Assembly (NCBI GenBank): GCA_035711465.1
Contig: DASTCC010000522.1
Location: 1 to 22,356 of the forward strand
Source of the DNA: DASTCC01 sp035711465
GTDB taxonomy: Bacteria; Acidobacteriota; Vicinamibacteria; Vicinamibacterales; SCN-69-37
Direction: 5' to 3'
Length of the DNA stretch: 22,356 nt
In this document: positions 7,920 through 15,082 of the stretch, piece after piece
Layout of the letters: each line of letters opens with the position of its first letter
Numbering within the stretch: position 1 is the first letter of the stretch
The notes under the pieces: generated by a model
What the model was told of the DNA's origin: nothing
What the model saw: only the letters and a program-made list of their open reading frames with translations
Database searches by the model: none
Made by a program: the position numbers and the translations under genes

Positions 7920-8657
7920 TCAGGCCCGCTTGCCGTAGTGCGCGGCGAGCCGGCGCTCGTACTCGGGCGTCATCGCCGCGACGCTCCCGAACACCGGACA
8001 GGTGCGGACGGTGTCGCGGGTGAGATCGACGTGGATGCAGCGGCCGCCCCAGCTGACGCGACCGACCCACTCGGGCGCGATGACGACCTCGTCGTTGAAC
8101 TTCCAACGGCTGGGATCGACGACCAGGTACTTCACGCGCCAGGTCGCGTCGTCGATGACGAAGTCGCGCACGTGGCCGATCGGGCCGTCCGACGCTTCGA
8201 TGTGATAGCCGATGACTTCGCGCGAGCTGCGCAGATGCGTCGGCGGCGCTTCGCCGGCGGCCTCGGCTTCCGTCGCTGCCGCGCGCATCGCGGCGTCGAG
8301 CGCGACGCCGGTGCCGCCGACTTCCGCGCCGAGCACCCAGTAGGGCGGCTGCTCGTAGTAGCGCAGGTACTCGACCTCCTGAAGCCGCGACACCGGGCGA
8401 TCCGTGCTCACGTCCGGGCTGTTCTCGACCTGCGCCATCGTCAGATTGACGCGGACCTGCTCGCGTTCCCAGTCCACGGACTGCACGACCGAGGGCGTGA
8501 GCAGCACGTCACGCCCCGACAGGAAGGATCCGGTGCGCACGACCAGGTACCGGATCGTCCAGGTCGCGTCGTCGAAGTAGAACTCCGTCACCCGACCCAG
8601 GTCGCCGTCGGTGGCGCGAATCGCCATCCGGGACAACGGCTCGGCCGATCGCAGCAT
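7920..8657 (-). CDS. Protein with two PRC-barrel-like domains
   Basis: 245 residues from the ATG at 8657. The open frame upstream is antisense to the SDR gene and is not part of the protein. Two PRC-barrel-type repeats are visible. The first (~1-85) contains AIRATDGDLGRVTEFYFDD, ATWTIRYLVVRTG and DVLLTPSVV. The second (~155-235) contains HIEASDGPIGHVRDFVIDD, ATWRVKYLVVDPS and EVVIAPEWV. They are joined by an Ala/Glu-rich segment (~120-140). PRC-barrels are small beta domains found in RimM and in photosynthetic reaction centre H subunit; stand-alone stress-associated versions are common in soil bacteria but their role is not established. No signal peptide is seen. The gene is divergent from the SDR gene, with a 96-bp shared upstream region and no obvious promoter motif. 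Confidence 0.88.
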   Translation of the reverse strand: MLRSAEPLSRMAIRATDGDLGRVTEFYFDDATWTIRYLVVRTGSFLSGRDVLLTPSVVQSVDWEREQVRVNLTMAQVENSPDVSTDRPVSRLQEVEYLRYYEQPPYWVLGAEVGGTGVALDAAMRAAATEAEAAGEAPPTHLRSSREVIGYHIEASDGPIGHVRDFVIDDATWRVKYLVVDPSRWKFNDEVVIAPEWVGRVSWGGRCIHVDLTRDTVRTCPVFGSVAAMTPEYERRLAAHYGKRA

Positions 8658-8753
8658 GGGGAGAGTGTAGGAGGAAACGGGGCGGAGGCGGAAGCTGTCG
8701 CCTCGGCCTGCTGGCGGGCGTCGGCGGCGCTCGCTAAGATGCCTGGAGACGCG

Positions 8754-9488
8754 ATGAATCTCAAAGACAAGGTCGTGCTGATCACCGGCGGCAAACGGAT
8801 CGGTCAGGTCGTCGCCAGGCGCGTCGCCGAACGGGGCGCGCACGTCGCGACGGCGTATCGAGGTTCGAAAGCGGAGGCCGACGAGACGGTCGTGCACGTC
8901 GAGGCGCTCGGACGCCGCGCCATCGCGATTCAAGCCGACGTCTCGCGCGAGGAGGACGCGCGCGCGCTGGTCGCGCAGACGGTCTCGGGACTCGGCCGTC
9001 TCGACGTCCTCGTCAACATGGCGTCGATCTACAAGTCCCGTCCGTTCGCGTCGATGAGCGGACGAGAGTGGGACGAGGATCTCAACGTCAATCTGAAGGC
9101 GTCGTTCGTGTGCGCGCAGGCCGCCGCGCCGCACATGCGCGCCGACGGCGGGCGAATCATCAACTTCGCCGACTGGCTGGCGGCGAGCGGGCGCCCCGCC
9201 TATCGTGACTTCGTGTCCTATTACGTCGCGAAGGCCGGCGTCAAAGCGCTGACCGAAGCGCTGGCGCTGCAGCTCGCTCCCGCCATCCTGGTCAACGCGA
9301 TCGCGCCGGGGCCGATTCTGCCGCCGCCCGACATGAGCGACGAGGAAAAGCGGGAGGTCGCGGCGGCCACGCCGCTCGGACGTTGGGGCGGCGAGGACGA
9401 GATCGCGAAGGCGGTGATCGCGCTGATCGAGACGGACTTCATCACCGGCGAGACCGTTCGCGTCGATGGCGGCCGACACTTGAAATGA
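8754..9488 (+). CDS. Short-chain dehydrogenase of pteridine-reductase type (FolM/PTR1-like)
   Basis: 244 residues. The ATG at 8754 is preceded by GGAG at 8744-8747; another ATG at 8739 would add five residues. The NADPH site is TGGKRIG (11-17), the TGxxxRxG variant typical of pteridine reductases. The catalytic Tyr/Lys are Y156 and K160 (YYVAK). Where ordinary SDRs have the catalytic Ser, this protein has Asp140 (RIINFADWLAAS), as in PTR1 and E. coli FolM. It ends DFITGETVRVDGGRHLK, very like the FolM terminus DGGRHLR. The likely reaction is NADPH-dependent reduction of dihydrofolate, dihydromonapterin or a related pterin in the cytoplasm. The Rossmann SDR call is certain; the pterin substrate is an inference from these residues. 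No other folate gene is nearby. Confidence 0.9.
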   Translation: MNLKDKVVLITGGKRIGQVVARRVAERGAHVATAYRGSKAEADETVVHVEALGRRAIAIQADVSREEDARALVAQTVSGLGRLDVLVNMASIYKSRPFASMSGREWDEDLNVNLKASFVCAQAAAPHMRADGGRIINFADWLAASGRPAYRDFVSYYVAKAGVKALTEALALQLAPAILVNAIAPGPILPPPDMSDEEKREVAAATPLGRWGGEDEIAKAVIALIETDFITGETVRVDGGRHLK

Positions 9489-9500
9489 CGCGGAACGCCA

Positions 9501-9746
9501 CTAGCACACGCGTGCGAGGACCCGCATGATCGCGCGGACCAGTTCTTCGGGAATGTCGCAATCGGCAGGAGCGCACGGGCCGGTGTAGGCCAGGCGAGTG
9601 GCGGCGATGCAGGCCTTGAACTGGTCGAGGAGGGCGACGCAGTTGGCGCATTCCTCGAGGTGCGCCTCGAAGTCAGCGGCCACGCCCGGCGGCAGGTCAC
9701 CCGCGAGATAGTCGGTCAGAAAATCGGTCGCATCCCGGCAGTTCAC
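9501..9746 (-). CDS. Zinc-finger (ZAS-type) anti-sigma factor, no adjacent sigma gene
   Basis: 81 residues from a GTG at 9746 with GGAGG seven bases upstream. The zinc motif HxxxCxxC is at H29, C33 and C36 (FEAHLEECANCVALLDQFKA), and an N-terminal Cys3 may be a further ligand. There is no transmembrane segment, so this is a soluble ZAS-type anti-sigma factor. The motif positions are identical to those of the anti-sigma protein at 17743-17988, which overlaps an ECF sigma gene. Here there is no sigma gene upstream or downstream: the left neighbour is the convergent SDR gene (12 nt away) and the right side is a 312-nt gap. It may control a sigma factor encoded elsewhere or cross-react with the ECF factor at 17985-18587. 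Confidence 0.85.
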   Translation of the reverse strand: MNCRDATDFLTDYLAGDLPPGVAADFEAHLEECANCVALLDQFKACIAATRLAYTGPCAPADCDIPEELVRAIMRVLARVC

Positions 9747-10058
9747 ACGGTCGCCTCCGAGCCGGGCTTCGGCCCTACCTTTCGGATTCCGGCGGGCTCC
9801 CGGGGGTTACATCCGCGAGGAGAACGGCGGCTCGCCTCACGTCGGCGCTGCGCGGCGACCGCCTGTCCTTGCGCTGCGGCGGCCGAGCCACGTCATTCCT
9901 CCAGGATCCCTGTACTTCCCGCCACCTGTCGAAGGCCGCACTGCGATCGCGCCAATGTTTCCGGCCGGGAATCGCCACCCGACTCGGGTCCGGTTCTTGC
10001 AATCTGATCGCGATGTACCGGCGCCCGGACGTGCCGGATTCTTCCAAGGAGTACGCCC
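9747..10058. other. 312-nt divergent intergenic region
   Basis: This gap separates the orphan anti-sigma gene (leftward) from the YqjD-like operon (rightward). I find no credible small gene in it. The right part holds a sigma-54-like site at 9986-10001 and AAGGAG at 10046-10051 for the gene at 10059. The left end holds the ribosome binding site of the anti-sigma gene and a short GGGC/GCCC hairpin in its leader. The middle (about 9800-9980) shows no clear element. Confidence 0.6.
9986..10001 (+). promoter_or_regulatory. Candidate sigma-54 promoter for the YqjD-like operon
   Basis: GGGTCCGGTTCTTGCA keeps GG-N10-GC spacing and a perfect TTGCA at -12, but the -24 half matches only at GG and at CG in TGGCACG. 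The predicted start near 10012 gives a 47-nt leader containing AAGGAG before the GTG at 10059. It is weaker than the other three sites in the window. Confidence 0.4.
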
Positions 10059-10376
10059 GTGTCTGACACCACATTTGGATCCGTTACTGCTGATGCCCGT
10101 CGTGAAGCGTCCGACGCCGCATCGACCGTCTCCGACATGACCTCGCGCGCGAAAGAGAAGGCCGCCGACGTCGCCTCGCGCGTGCAGGAGACTGCGACCG
10201 ACCTTGGCAACCGCGCCGCCGAGAAGTTCAATGCGACGACCAGCTACTTCCGCGAGCGCGAAGTCAGAGAGATCGTCTCGGACGTCAACGAGTACGTGAA
10301 GGCGAATCCGACCAAGGCGCTGATCGGCGCCGCCGCCGTCGGGTTCCTCGCCGCGGTGCTCCTTCGCCGGAGCTGA
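10059..10376 (+). CDS. YqjD/ElaB-like DUF883 membrane-anchored protein
   Basis: 105 residues from a GTG at 10059 preceded by AAGGAG with 7-nt spacing. A long amphipathic helical stretch (~8-70, rich in Ala, Glu, Arg and Thr) is followed by the DUF883-type C-terminal anchor EYVKANPTKALIGAAAVGFL plus AAVLLRRS (membrane segment ~86-102). In E. coli YqjD and ElaB are tail-anchored inner-membrane proteins that bind ribosomes in stationary phase; whether this one does is unknown. It is the first gene of a three-gene operon whose order (YqjD-like, YqjE-like, third membrane protein) parallels E. coli yqjD-yqjE-yqjK. Confidence 0.88.
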   Translation: MSDTTFGSVTADARREASDAASTVSDMTSRAKEKAADVASRVQETATDLGNRAAEKFNATTSYFREREVREIVSDVNEYVKANPTKALIGAAAVGFLAAVLLRRS

Positions 10377-10381
10377 CGCCG

Positions 10382-10771
10382 ATGGCGGTCGAGTCTGAAC
10401 GATCCATCGCCGCGGTGCTGACCGACATCGTCGGCAACCTGCAGCAAATCATCCGCGCCGAAGTGCGCCTGGCCAAGGTCGAGGTGCGCGAGGAGGTCGG
10501 CAAGGCGAGGCGCGGCGCGCTGTTCATGGCCGCCGGCGGTCTGCTGCTCGTCCTCGCGCTCGGCGCCGTGATGCTCTCGGCAATTTACGCGCTGGCCCTG
10601 GTGTGGCCGGCCTGGGCCGCCGCACTCGCGGTGGCGGGCACGATCGCCCTCGTCGGCGGCCTTGTGCTCGGCGCCGGAATGAAACAGTTCAAGGACGTCA
10701 GTCTGAAGCCGCCGCGCACGGTCGCGACGGTGCAGGAGAACATCCAGTGGGCGAAAACACGAGCCAGATAG
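10382..10771 (+). CDS. YqjE / holin-X-like membrane protein (phage holin superfamily)
   Basis: 129 residues from an ATG 5 nt after the DUF883 stop. The N-terminal ~45 residues form an amphipathic helix (SIAAVLTDIVGNLQQIIRAE, then VRLAKVEVREEVGKA). Two membrane segments follow (~47-70 and ~74-96, ALFMAAGGLLLVLALGAVML and AALAVAGTIALVGGLVLGAG), then a short basic tail. This is the layout of the putative actinobacterial Holin-X/YqjE family, which despite its name is mostly chromosomal and linked to stress rather than lysis. No phage genes are nearby. Its 3' end overlaps the next gene by 25 nt, indicating translational coupling. Confidence 0.88.
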   Translation: MAVESERSIAAVLTDIVGNLQQIIRAEVRLAKVEVREEVGKARRGALFMAAGGLLLVLALGAVMLSAIYALALVWPAWAAALAVAGTIALVGGLVLGAGMKQFKDVSLKPPRTVATVQENIQWAKTRAR

Positions 10772-11226
10772 AACAGGAGATCCGGGCGGAGCGATCGGAG
10801 CTCGGCCGCAACCTGCGCGAGCTCGAGACCAAGGCGCGCGATCTCGCCGATTGGCGGACGCACTACCAGACGCATACCAGCCTGTTTCTCACGGTGGCGT
10901 TCGGCGGCGGCGTGCTGCTCGGCCTGCTGGCGACGCCCTCGCGCGAGCAGAACGACTTCGGCGACGGCTTCGAAGGCATGCACGACGTGCCGCGCCAGCC
11001 GTCGCGGATGCGCATGCCGCACGTGGTACAGGAGACGCGCGCCCTGGCGGGCCGTCAGCTGGGCCAGACGTGGCACGGCATCGCCGATGCGCTGCTCGGG
11101 GTCGTGTCGGCGAAGGCCGTCGAGTTCATCAGCGACCTGGTGCCGGGCTTCCGCGATCATTACGCCGGCGGCGAACGCGGGCGGCAGACCGATCGGTCGC
11201 GCTACGACACCGCGTACGGCGCGTAA
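10747..11226 (+). CDS. DUF3618-like membrane protein
   Basis: 159 residues. The GTG at 10747 is preceded by AGGAG at 10734-10738 and lies inside the end of the holin-like gene; the longer open frame upstream is an out-of-frame shadow of that gene. Residues 5-40 (SQIEQEIRAERSELGRNLRE and LETKARDLADWRTHYQTH) match the DUF3618 helix that usually begins IEaeIearRaeL. One membrane segment at ~46-62 (LFLTVAFGGGVLLGLLA) precedes a polar domain with a second mildly hydrophobic stretch (GIADALLGVVSAKAVEFISD). DUF3618 proteins commonly accompany YqjE/holin-X proteins, and this supports the operon as a functional unit. Function is unknown. Confidence 0.82.
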   Translation: MGENTSQIEQEIRAERSELGRNLRELETKARDLADWRTHYQTHTSLFLTVAFGGGVLLGLLATPSREQNDFGDGFEGMHDVPRQPSRMRMPHVVQETRALAGRQLGQTWHGIADALLGVVSAKAVEFISDLVPGFRDHYAGGERGRQTDRSRYDTAYGA

Positions 11227-11307
11227 CCACCGGCGAGCGTCAGGGTAGCCGGGTGCCGCATTCGCGGCCCCGGCCGCTGCTCGTCATCACAGTACGACGC
11301 CGGTCGC

Positions 11308-12453
11308 TTACTGTGCCTTGACGCCGCTGATCACCCATCTCCCGTCGCGACGCGCCAGATCGAAAATCCAGGTGCGCGATTCGGTTCGCGAGGTCCGACG
11401 GCCGACGCGCGGCACGATCGTCACGCGGCCGGCGCAGACCGCGCTGCCGTCGCGATCGCCGGCACGCACGTCACACGACCCCAACTCGACCTGCTGCGAA
11501 GCGAGCTGTTCGAAGGCCCGGCGCAATTGGCTGGCGTCGGCCGACGGCCATACGGCGCGCGTGTCCGCGACGTTCAACCGGCTCAACGCGCTGGCGTATT
11601 GATCGAGGACGCCGCGAATCAGCTCGCTGGCGGACGGCGCAGGCGGCGGCGCGGGAGCGGACGCCGGGGCGTTGGCACGGTCGGCAGAACCCGCCACCGG
11701 CGAGCGATCGATCCCGGAAGTGTCGGGCGGCGGCGCCGTTTTCAGGTGCGAAAGATCCAGCGCCACGGCCGGCGGCACAACCGGCGCGGTTGTCGGTGGG
11801 CGCACTGACGCGATCGAGCCCCGCTGCGGCGCGGGTGCGGGAATCGGGTTCGGCCACCGCTCCGAGGATCGCGACGAGGCCGGCTTGGTCACTTGCACCG
11901 GCGGCGGTGTCTTCGTCTTCGGTCGCTCCTTCGTCGTGTTCGGCTCGTCCTTCGTCGGCTTCGGCTCGTCCTTTGCCGGCGTCGTCGGACCCGCAGTGGG
12001 CGCCTCCGCATTTGCCGCGACGCGCTCGGCGACAGGAATCTTGATTTCGGCGATCGGGACTGTCGCAACCGGCCTGGTCTTCTCGACGTACGCGCTCGTA
12101 GAAGAAACTGGCGGCGCGGCGACAGCCGATTGCGGACCAGCCAGACGCTGTCGCTGGAACAGCACCGCGACGCCCATCATCACGATCAGCAGGACGGCAG
12201 CCGCCGCTGCGCCGATCGCCAGGGGCGGCAGCGGCTCGGGTTCGATCGCGCCATCGAGCCGGGGCACCTCTTCAGCCGCGCGCGCCGGCATCTCGACGAT
12301 CGGCGCGAATTCACCGGCGGGCGTCACGTGAAGGAGCGCGGGCTTCGGCGGCTCCGCCGCGGCGCTCGCCACCGGTCCCTCGGTCGGGAACAGGTCCAGC
12401 GCATCGCCGGCGGGCTGGAGCGGGACGCGTTCGTGTTCTGGCTTGCGAGTCAT
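11308..12453 (-). CDS. Single-pass membrane protein with Pro-rich stalk and NTF2/DUF4440-like C-terminus
   Basis: 381 residues from an ATG at 12453, 4 nt after the beta-barrel gene stop. A cytosolic N-terminus (~76 residues, Pro/Glu-rich) leads to a membrane helix at ~77-99 (PLAIGAAAAAVLLIVMMGVA). A ~180-residue Pro/Ala/Thr/Lys-rich stalk follows, including KDEP-type tandem units (~160-185). The C-terminal ~95 residues (IRGVLDQYASALSRLNVADT to WVISGVKAQ) have the helix-then-curved-sheet pattern of NTF2/SnoaL-like domains. The periplasmic domain may bind a ligand or envelope component. It is the last gene of the operon with the BACON and beta-barrel genes. The membrane and stalk layout is directly visible; the NTF2-like call is moderate. 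Confidence 0.78.
   Translation of the reverse strand: MTRKPEHERVPLQPAGDALDLFPTEGPVASAAAEPPKPALLHVTPAGEFAPIVEMPARAAEEVPRLDGAIEPEPLPPLAIGAAAAAVLLIVMMGVAVLFQRQRLAGPQSAVAAPPVSSTSAYVEKTRPVATVPIAEIKIPVAERVAANAEAPTAGPTTPAKDEPKPTKDEPNTTKERPKTKTPPPVQVTKPASSRSSERWPNPIPAPAPQRGSIASVRPPTTAPVVPPAVALDLSHLKTAPPPDTSGIDRSPVAGSADRANAPASAPAPPPAPSASELIRGVLDQYASALSRLNVADTRAVWPSADASQLRRAFEQLASQQVELGSCDVRAGDRDGSAVCAGRVTIVPRVGRRTSRTESRTWIFDLARRDGRWVISGVKAQ
11918..11980. repeat. Three tandem imperfect 21-bp repeats in the stalk region
   Basis: Three consecutive units at 11918-11938, 11939-11959 and 11960-11980 differ at a few positions (unit 2: TTCGGCTCGTCCTTCGTCGGC minus its last base is shared closely with unit 3). 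They encode the KDEPKPT/KDEPNTT/KERPKTK heptads of the extracytoplasmic stalk, so the repeat is in phase with the reading frame and probably varies stalk length. Confidence 0.75.
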
Positions 12454-12457
12454 GGCG

Positions 12458-13672
12458 TCACCGTACGAAGGAATAGTCCAGCGTGACGGCCGGCGACCAG
12501 CCTGCCGTCAACCCTGCTGACGTGAGCGAGCGCGACAGATTGAACGCCAGCAGCCAGGTCGAGCCGACGTTCCACTTCAGTCCGAACGTCGCCATCGTCC
12601 GCGCGCGGTCGTCGTCGAGCGCCGTCAAACGGATGGTGTCGACGCCGACCAGCGTCGGATGGGGCTCGACGACCGTGGTCAGCTCGCCGGCGGCGCCGCG
12701 CTGCTGGCTGAGCAGCTCGAACGCGAGTGTGAGCGCGGGATGCGCGGCGACCGTGAGCGCACCGCCGAACTCGAGGCCGTTCGTGATCTCGCCGAACACG
12801 TAGCCGGCCTCGCCGTGCAGCGCGACCCGCTGCCGCTCGAGCGAACCGATGACGCGCGGCTTGAACGCCGGCTTGCCGGTCCCCAGCAGCTGATCGGCAT
12901 CGCCGGTGGGCAGGTGAAGCTCGGCGCCGGCGCTGACGCCGTCGCCCGCGCGCGTCCAGAGCGCGTACTTGCCGCGGACGATGAGATCGCCGAGCCCGGT
13001 CGCCGAGGCCGAGGCGCTGGCTTGCACGGAGCGGACGGATCGATAGGTGTCGACGCGCTCGCCGTCCATGCGCAGCGTCACGATCGGCACCGCGGCGCCG
13101 ATCTCGAACCGGTCGGAGATCCCGACATGGCCGGTAGCAATGACGCGGCTCGCGCGCAAGTGCAGCTCCAGCGTCTCGGCGTCGAACGGCTGCGGCTCCG
13201 TGCGCAGACGGCCGCCGACCGTCATCAGCGTGCCGTCGTCGAGGTCGTGCCCGTCGATCGCGTCGAAGCGGGTGTCGTCGTAGGTGACCGTGAAGCTGGT
13301 GCGGCCGCGTCCGATCGTCTGGGCGCGATCGACGAAGAAGCCGCCGAACGTCGCGCTGGATCGTTCGAAGGAGCCGAGATCCGGATTGAAGCGATAGACG
13401 AAGCCGCTGCCCGACGTCGGCACCGCGATCGTGCCGACCGCGCGGCCGAGCACGCTCACCAGCGCGTCTCGGGTGCGCTCGGCCGCCAGCGTGTCGCGCT
13501 CGAAGTCGTCGGTCACCACCGAGCGATTGATCAGCAGAAAGGTCAGCGCCTCACGCATCGTCTCCTGCTGCTGGGCGAACGCGGCGTTGCCGCCGGCGAT
13601 CGTGAACAGCGCGGTCACCGTCATCAGGCGGGCTGGCAGCGACGGAAGCCGCGGGCACAGGTGAGGGATCAT
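12458..13672 (-). CDS. Exported outer-membrane beta-barrel (transporter-like) protein
   Basis: 404 residues. The ATG at 13672 starts a plausible signal peptide (core LMTVTALFTIAGGNAAFA, cleavage before QQQ near residue 33); an upstream in-frame start overlaps the BACON gene, and a downstream ATG at 13624 is also possible. The mature protein is a series of alternating amphipathic strands, for example TSFTVTYDDTRFDAID, LELHLRASRVIATGHV, VALHGEAGYVFGEITNGLEF and LTLAFELLSQQRG. It ends AVTLDYSFVR with a near-terminal Phe, as in outer-membrane barrels. It resembles the transporter/phenol meta-pathway barrel class, though I cannot name a substrate. Ten nt separate it from the BACON gene and 4 nt from the NTF2-like gene, so the three are very likely cotranscribed. 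Confidence 0.82.
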   Translation of the reverse strand: MIPHLCPRLPSLPARLMTVTALFTIAGGNAAFAQQQETMREALTFLLINRSVVTDDFERDTLAAERTRDALVSVLGRAVGTIAVPTSGSGFVYRFNPDLGSFERSSATFGGFFVDRAQTIGRGRTSFTVTYDDTRFDAIDGHDLDDGTLMTVGGRLRTEPQPFDAETLELHLRASRVIATGHVGISDRFEIGAAVPIVTLRMDGERVDTYRSVRSVQASASASATGLGDLIVRGKYALWTRAGDGVSAGAELHLPTGDADQLLGTGKPAFKPRVIGSLERQRVALHGEAGYVFGEITNGLEFGGALTVAAHPALTLAFELLSQQRGAAGELTTVVEPHPTLVGVDTIRLTALDDDRARTMATFGLKWNVGSTWLLAFNLSRSLTSAGLTAGWSPAVTLDYSFVR

Positions 13673-13682
13673 CGCGCGCGTC

Positions 13683-14906
13683 TCACTGCTGATCGATGGT
13701 GACGACAAGGCCGGCGATCCTGATCTGTCCGACACGCGCCGCGCCCTGGTTCCTCGCGACCTCGAACCGCAGCGCGCCCGAGCCCGTGCCCGAGGTTTCG
13801 CCTTTCAAGGTGATCCACTCATCCGATGTCGTGGCCGTCCACGAGCACGCGCTCGTGGTGGTGATGTCGACGCGGATGTCCTTGTCGCCGTTCTTGTTGA
13901 CGTTGACGATCGCCGGATCCAGCGTGTAGGCGCAGTTGCTCGCCTGCGAAATCGCGAAGGGGAGCCCGGCGATGGTGACCATCCCGACGCGGGCGGCGTC
14001 GTTGTTCGCGGTGTACGACAGCGACACCGAACCGGGCCCGGTTCGAGTCGTGGCGCCAGCGACCGCGATCCACGGCGTGCCGTTCGCGATCGACCATGCG
14101 CATGCGGTGCCCGTGGTTACCGTGACGGACGTCGATCCGGCCGCGCCGCCCACGTTCACCGACGTCGGCGACACGCCGTACGTGCATGGCGCGGGGACCG
14201 GCAGCGGATTCTCCGAGTTCGGCGGCTGAGGCGTCGGGTCGGGCGCCGGCGCCGGGTCCGACGTCGGCGGCGGCTGCGGCGCCGGTGATCCCGCGCTTTC
14301 CTGCCTTGCCCTCACCGCCTGCCCGCCGACGCTCACGATCGCTTCCCGCGATCCGCCGGTGTTCGCGGCCGCGGTCATGGTGATTCTCGCGGGCCCGGCC
14401 ATGGGCGGCGCGCTGACGCTCAGCCACGAGACGTTCTCCTGAATCGACCACGCGCACGACGGTGGCGCGGAGACGTCGACCTGCACCGCGCCGCCGGACG
14501 CCGTGAAGGAGACCATCGCCGGCGAGATGACCACGAGGCACGCGGCCTGCTGGCGCACGGTGACGCGCTGTTCGTTGACGACGATCCCGCCCTCGCGAAG
14601 CGCGCCGTCGGGATTGGGTGCGGCGGTAAACGTGATGACGCTGCTGCCTTGACCCGAGGTCGGCGCGAGCTCGGAGATCCAGCTGGCGTCGGCCGTCGCG
14701 GTCCACGCGCACTCGGGTTGGGTCGTCACCGTGACGCTGGACTGGCCACCGCCCGCGCCGATCCCGTCGGCGGCGACGCCGAGCGTCGTCGGGCACTTCG
14801 ATGGCGTCGGACCGACGGTGGTGACCGACGATCCACACCGCGCGGCCAGCGCTGACAGAACAGTAACAACTACGATCGCCGAGATTGCCGGGCGAGACTG
14901 GGCCAC
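13683..14906 (-). CDS. Secreted protein with four BACON domains
   Basis: 407 residues from a GTG at 14906. Residues 1-24 are a signal peptide (AISAIVVVTVLSALAA) ending AARC; Arg before Cys makes a classical lipobox unlikely. Four immunoglobulin-like BACON repeats follow, each with a CxW core: C66AW, C151AW, C269AW and C354SW. Each has the usual W(I/L)…G…(I/V)x(V/I)…(I/V)xQ pattern and ends at RVTVRQQ, AVRARQE, PFAISQ or VVTIDQQ. A Pro-rich hinge (207-240) splits them two plus two. BACON domains are carbohydrate- or mucin-associated binding modules in Bacteroidetes, and in soil bacteria they are found in adhesin-like proteins. A surface-binding partner for the beta-barrel encoded next is a reasonable guess. 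Confidence 0.9.
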   Translation of the reverse strand: MAQSRPAISAIVVVTVLSALAARCGSSVTTVGPTPSKCPTTLGVAADGIGAGGGQSSVTVTTQPECAWTATADASWISELAPTSGQGSSVITFTAAPNPDGALREGGIVVNEQRVTVRQQAACLVVISPAMVSFTASGGAVQVDVSAPPSCAWSIQENVSWLSVSAPPMAGPARITMTAAANTGGSREAIVSVGGQAVRARQESAGSPAPQPPPTSDPAPAPDPTPQPPNSENPLPVPAPCTYGVSPTSVNVGGAAGSTSVTVTTGTACAWSIANGTPWIAVAGATTRTGPGSVSLSYTANNDAARVGMVTIAGLPFAISQASNCAYTLDPAIVNVNKNGDKDIRVDITTTSACSWTATTSDEWITLKGETSGTGSGALRFEVARNQGAARVGQIRIAGLVVTIDQQ

Positions 14907-14917
14907 GTGCAGAACGA

Positions 14918-14933
14918 AGCAATTGCACTGCCA
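14918..14933 (-). promoter_or_regulatory. Sigma-54 (-24/-12) type site upstream of the BACON/OMP operon
   Basis: On the minus strand: TGGCAGTGCAATTGCT, with TGGCA and TTGCT both exact and GG-N10-GC spacing. The predicted start is about 14907, directly before the GTG at 14906, so the transcript would be essentially leaderless. No other ATG, GTG or TTG start would keep the signal peptide. The close match supports it; the lack of a leader weakens it. Confidence 0.5.
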
Positions 14934-15082
14934 GCGAATCGTCCCGACGCGGTGCGCCGTAATCCGGCAAAGTCGAACGCGCCTGGTAGGACTTCCAGTG
15001 TCGCGTCCGGCAATTGGAAAAAATGACCAGCGCGCGGGACTTTTCGGGCGACGGCTTACCTACGCCTCCGGGCGATCGCTCG

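Noticed and set aside
10382..10771. Prophage lysis cassette suggested by the holin-like protein
   Set aside because: The protein is the chromosomal YqjE/Holin-X type next to YqjD-like and DUF3618 genes, with no endolysin or phage genes nearby.
11264..11277. GCGGCC-CC-GGCCGC as a bidirectional terminator between convergent genes
   Set aside because: Only 6-bp arms with a 2-nt loop and no T-run on either side; common by chance at this GC content.
11918..11980. Tandem 21-bp repeats as a CRISPR-like array
   Set aside because: Units are directly adjacent, without spacers, and in frame with a Pro/Lys-rich coding stalk.
14835..14906. BACON protein as a lipoprotein
   Set aside because: The candidate lipobox is LAARC with Arg at -1, which is atypical; a standard signal peptide is the safer reading.
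15002..15082. Intrinsic terminator after the C39-barrel gene
   Set aside because: A T6 run exists on the minus strand near 15018-15023, but the sequence before it forms only a weak, mismatched GC stem.
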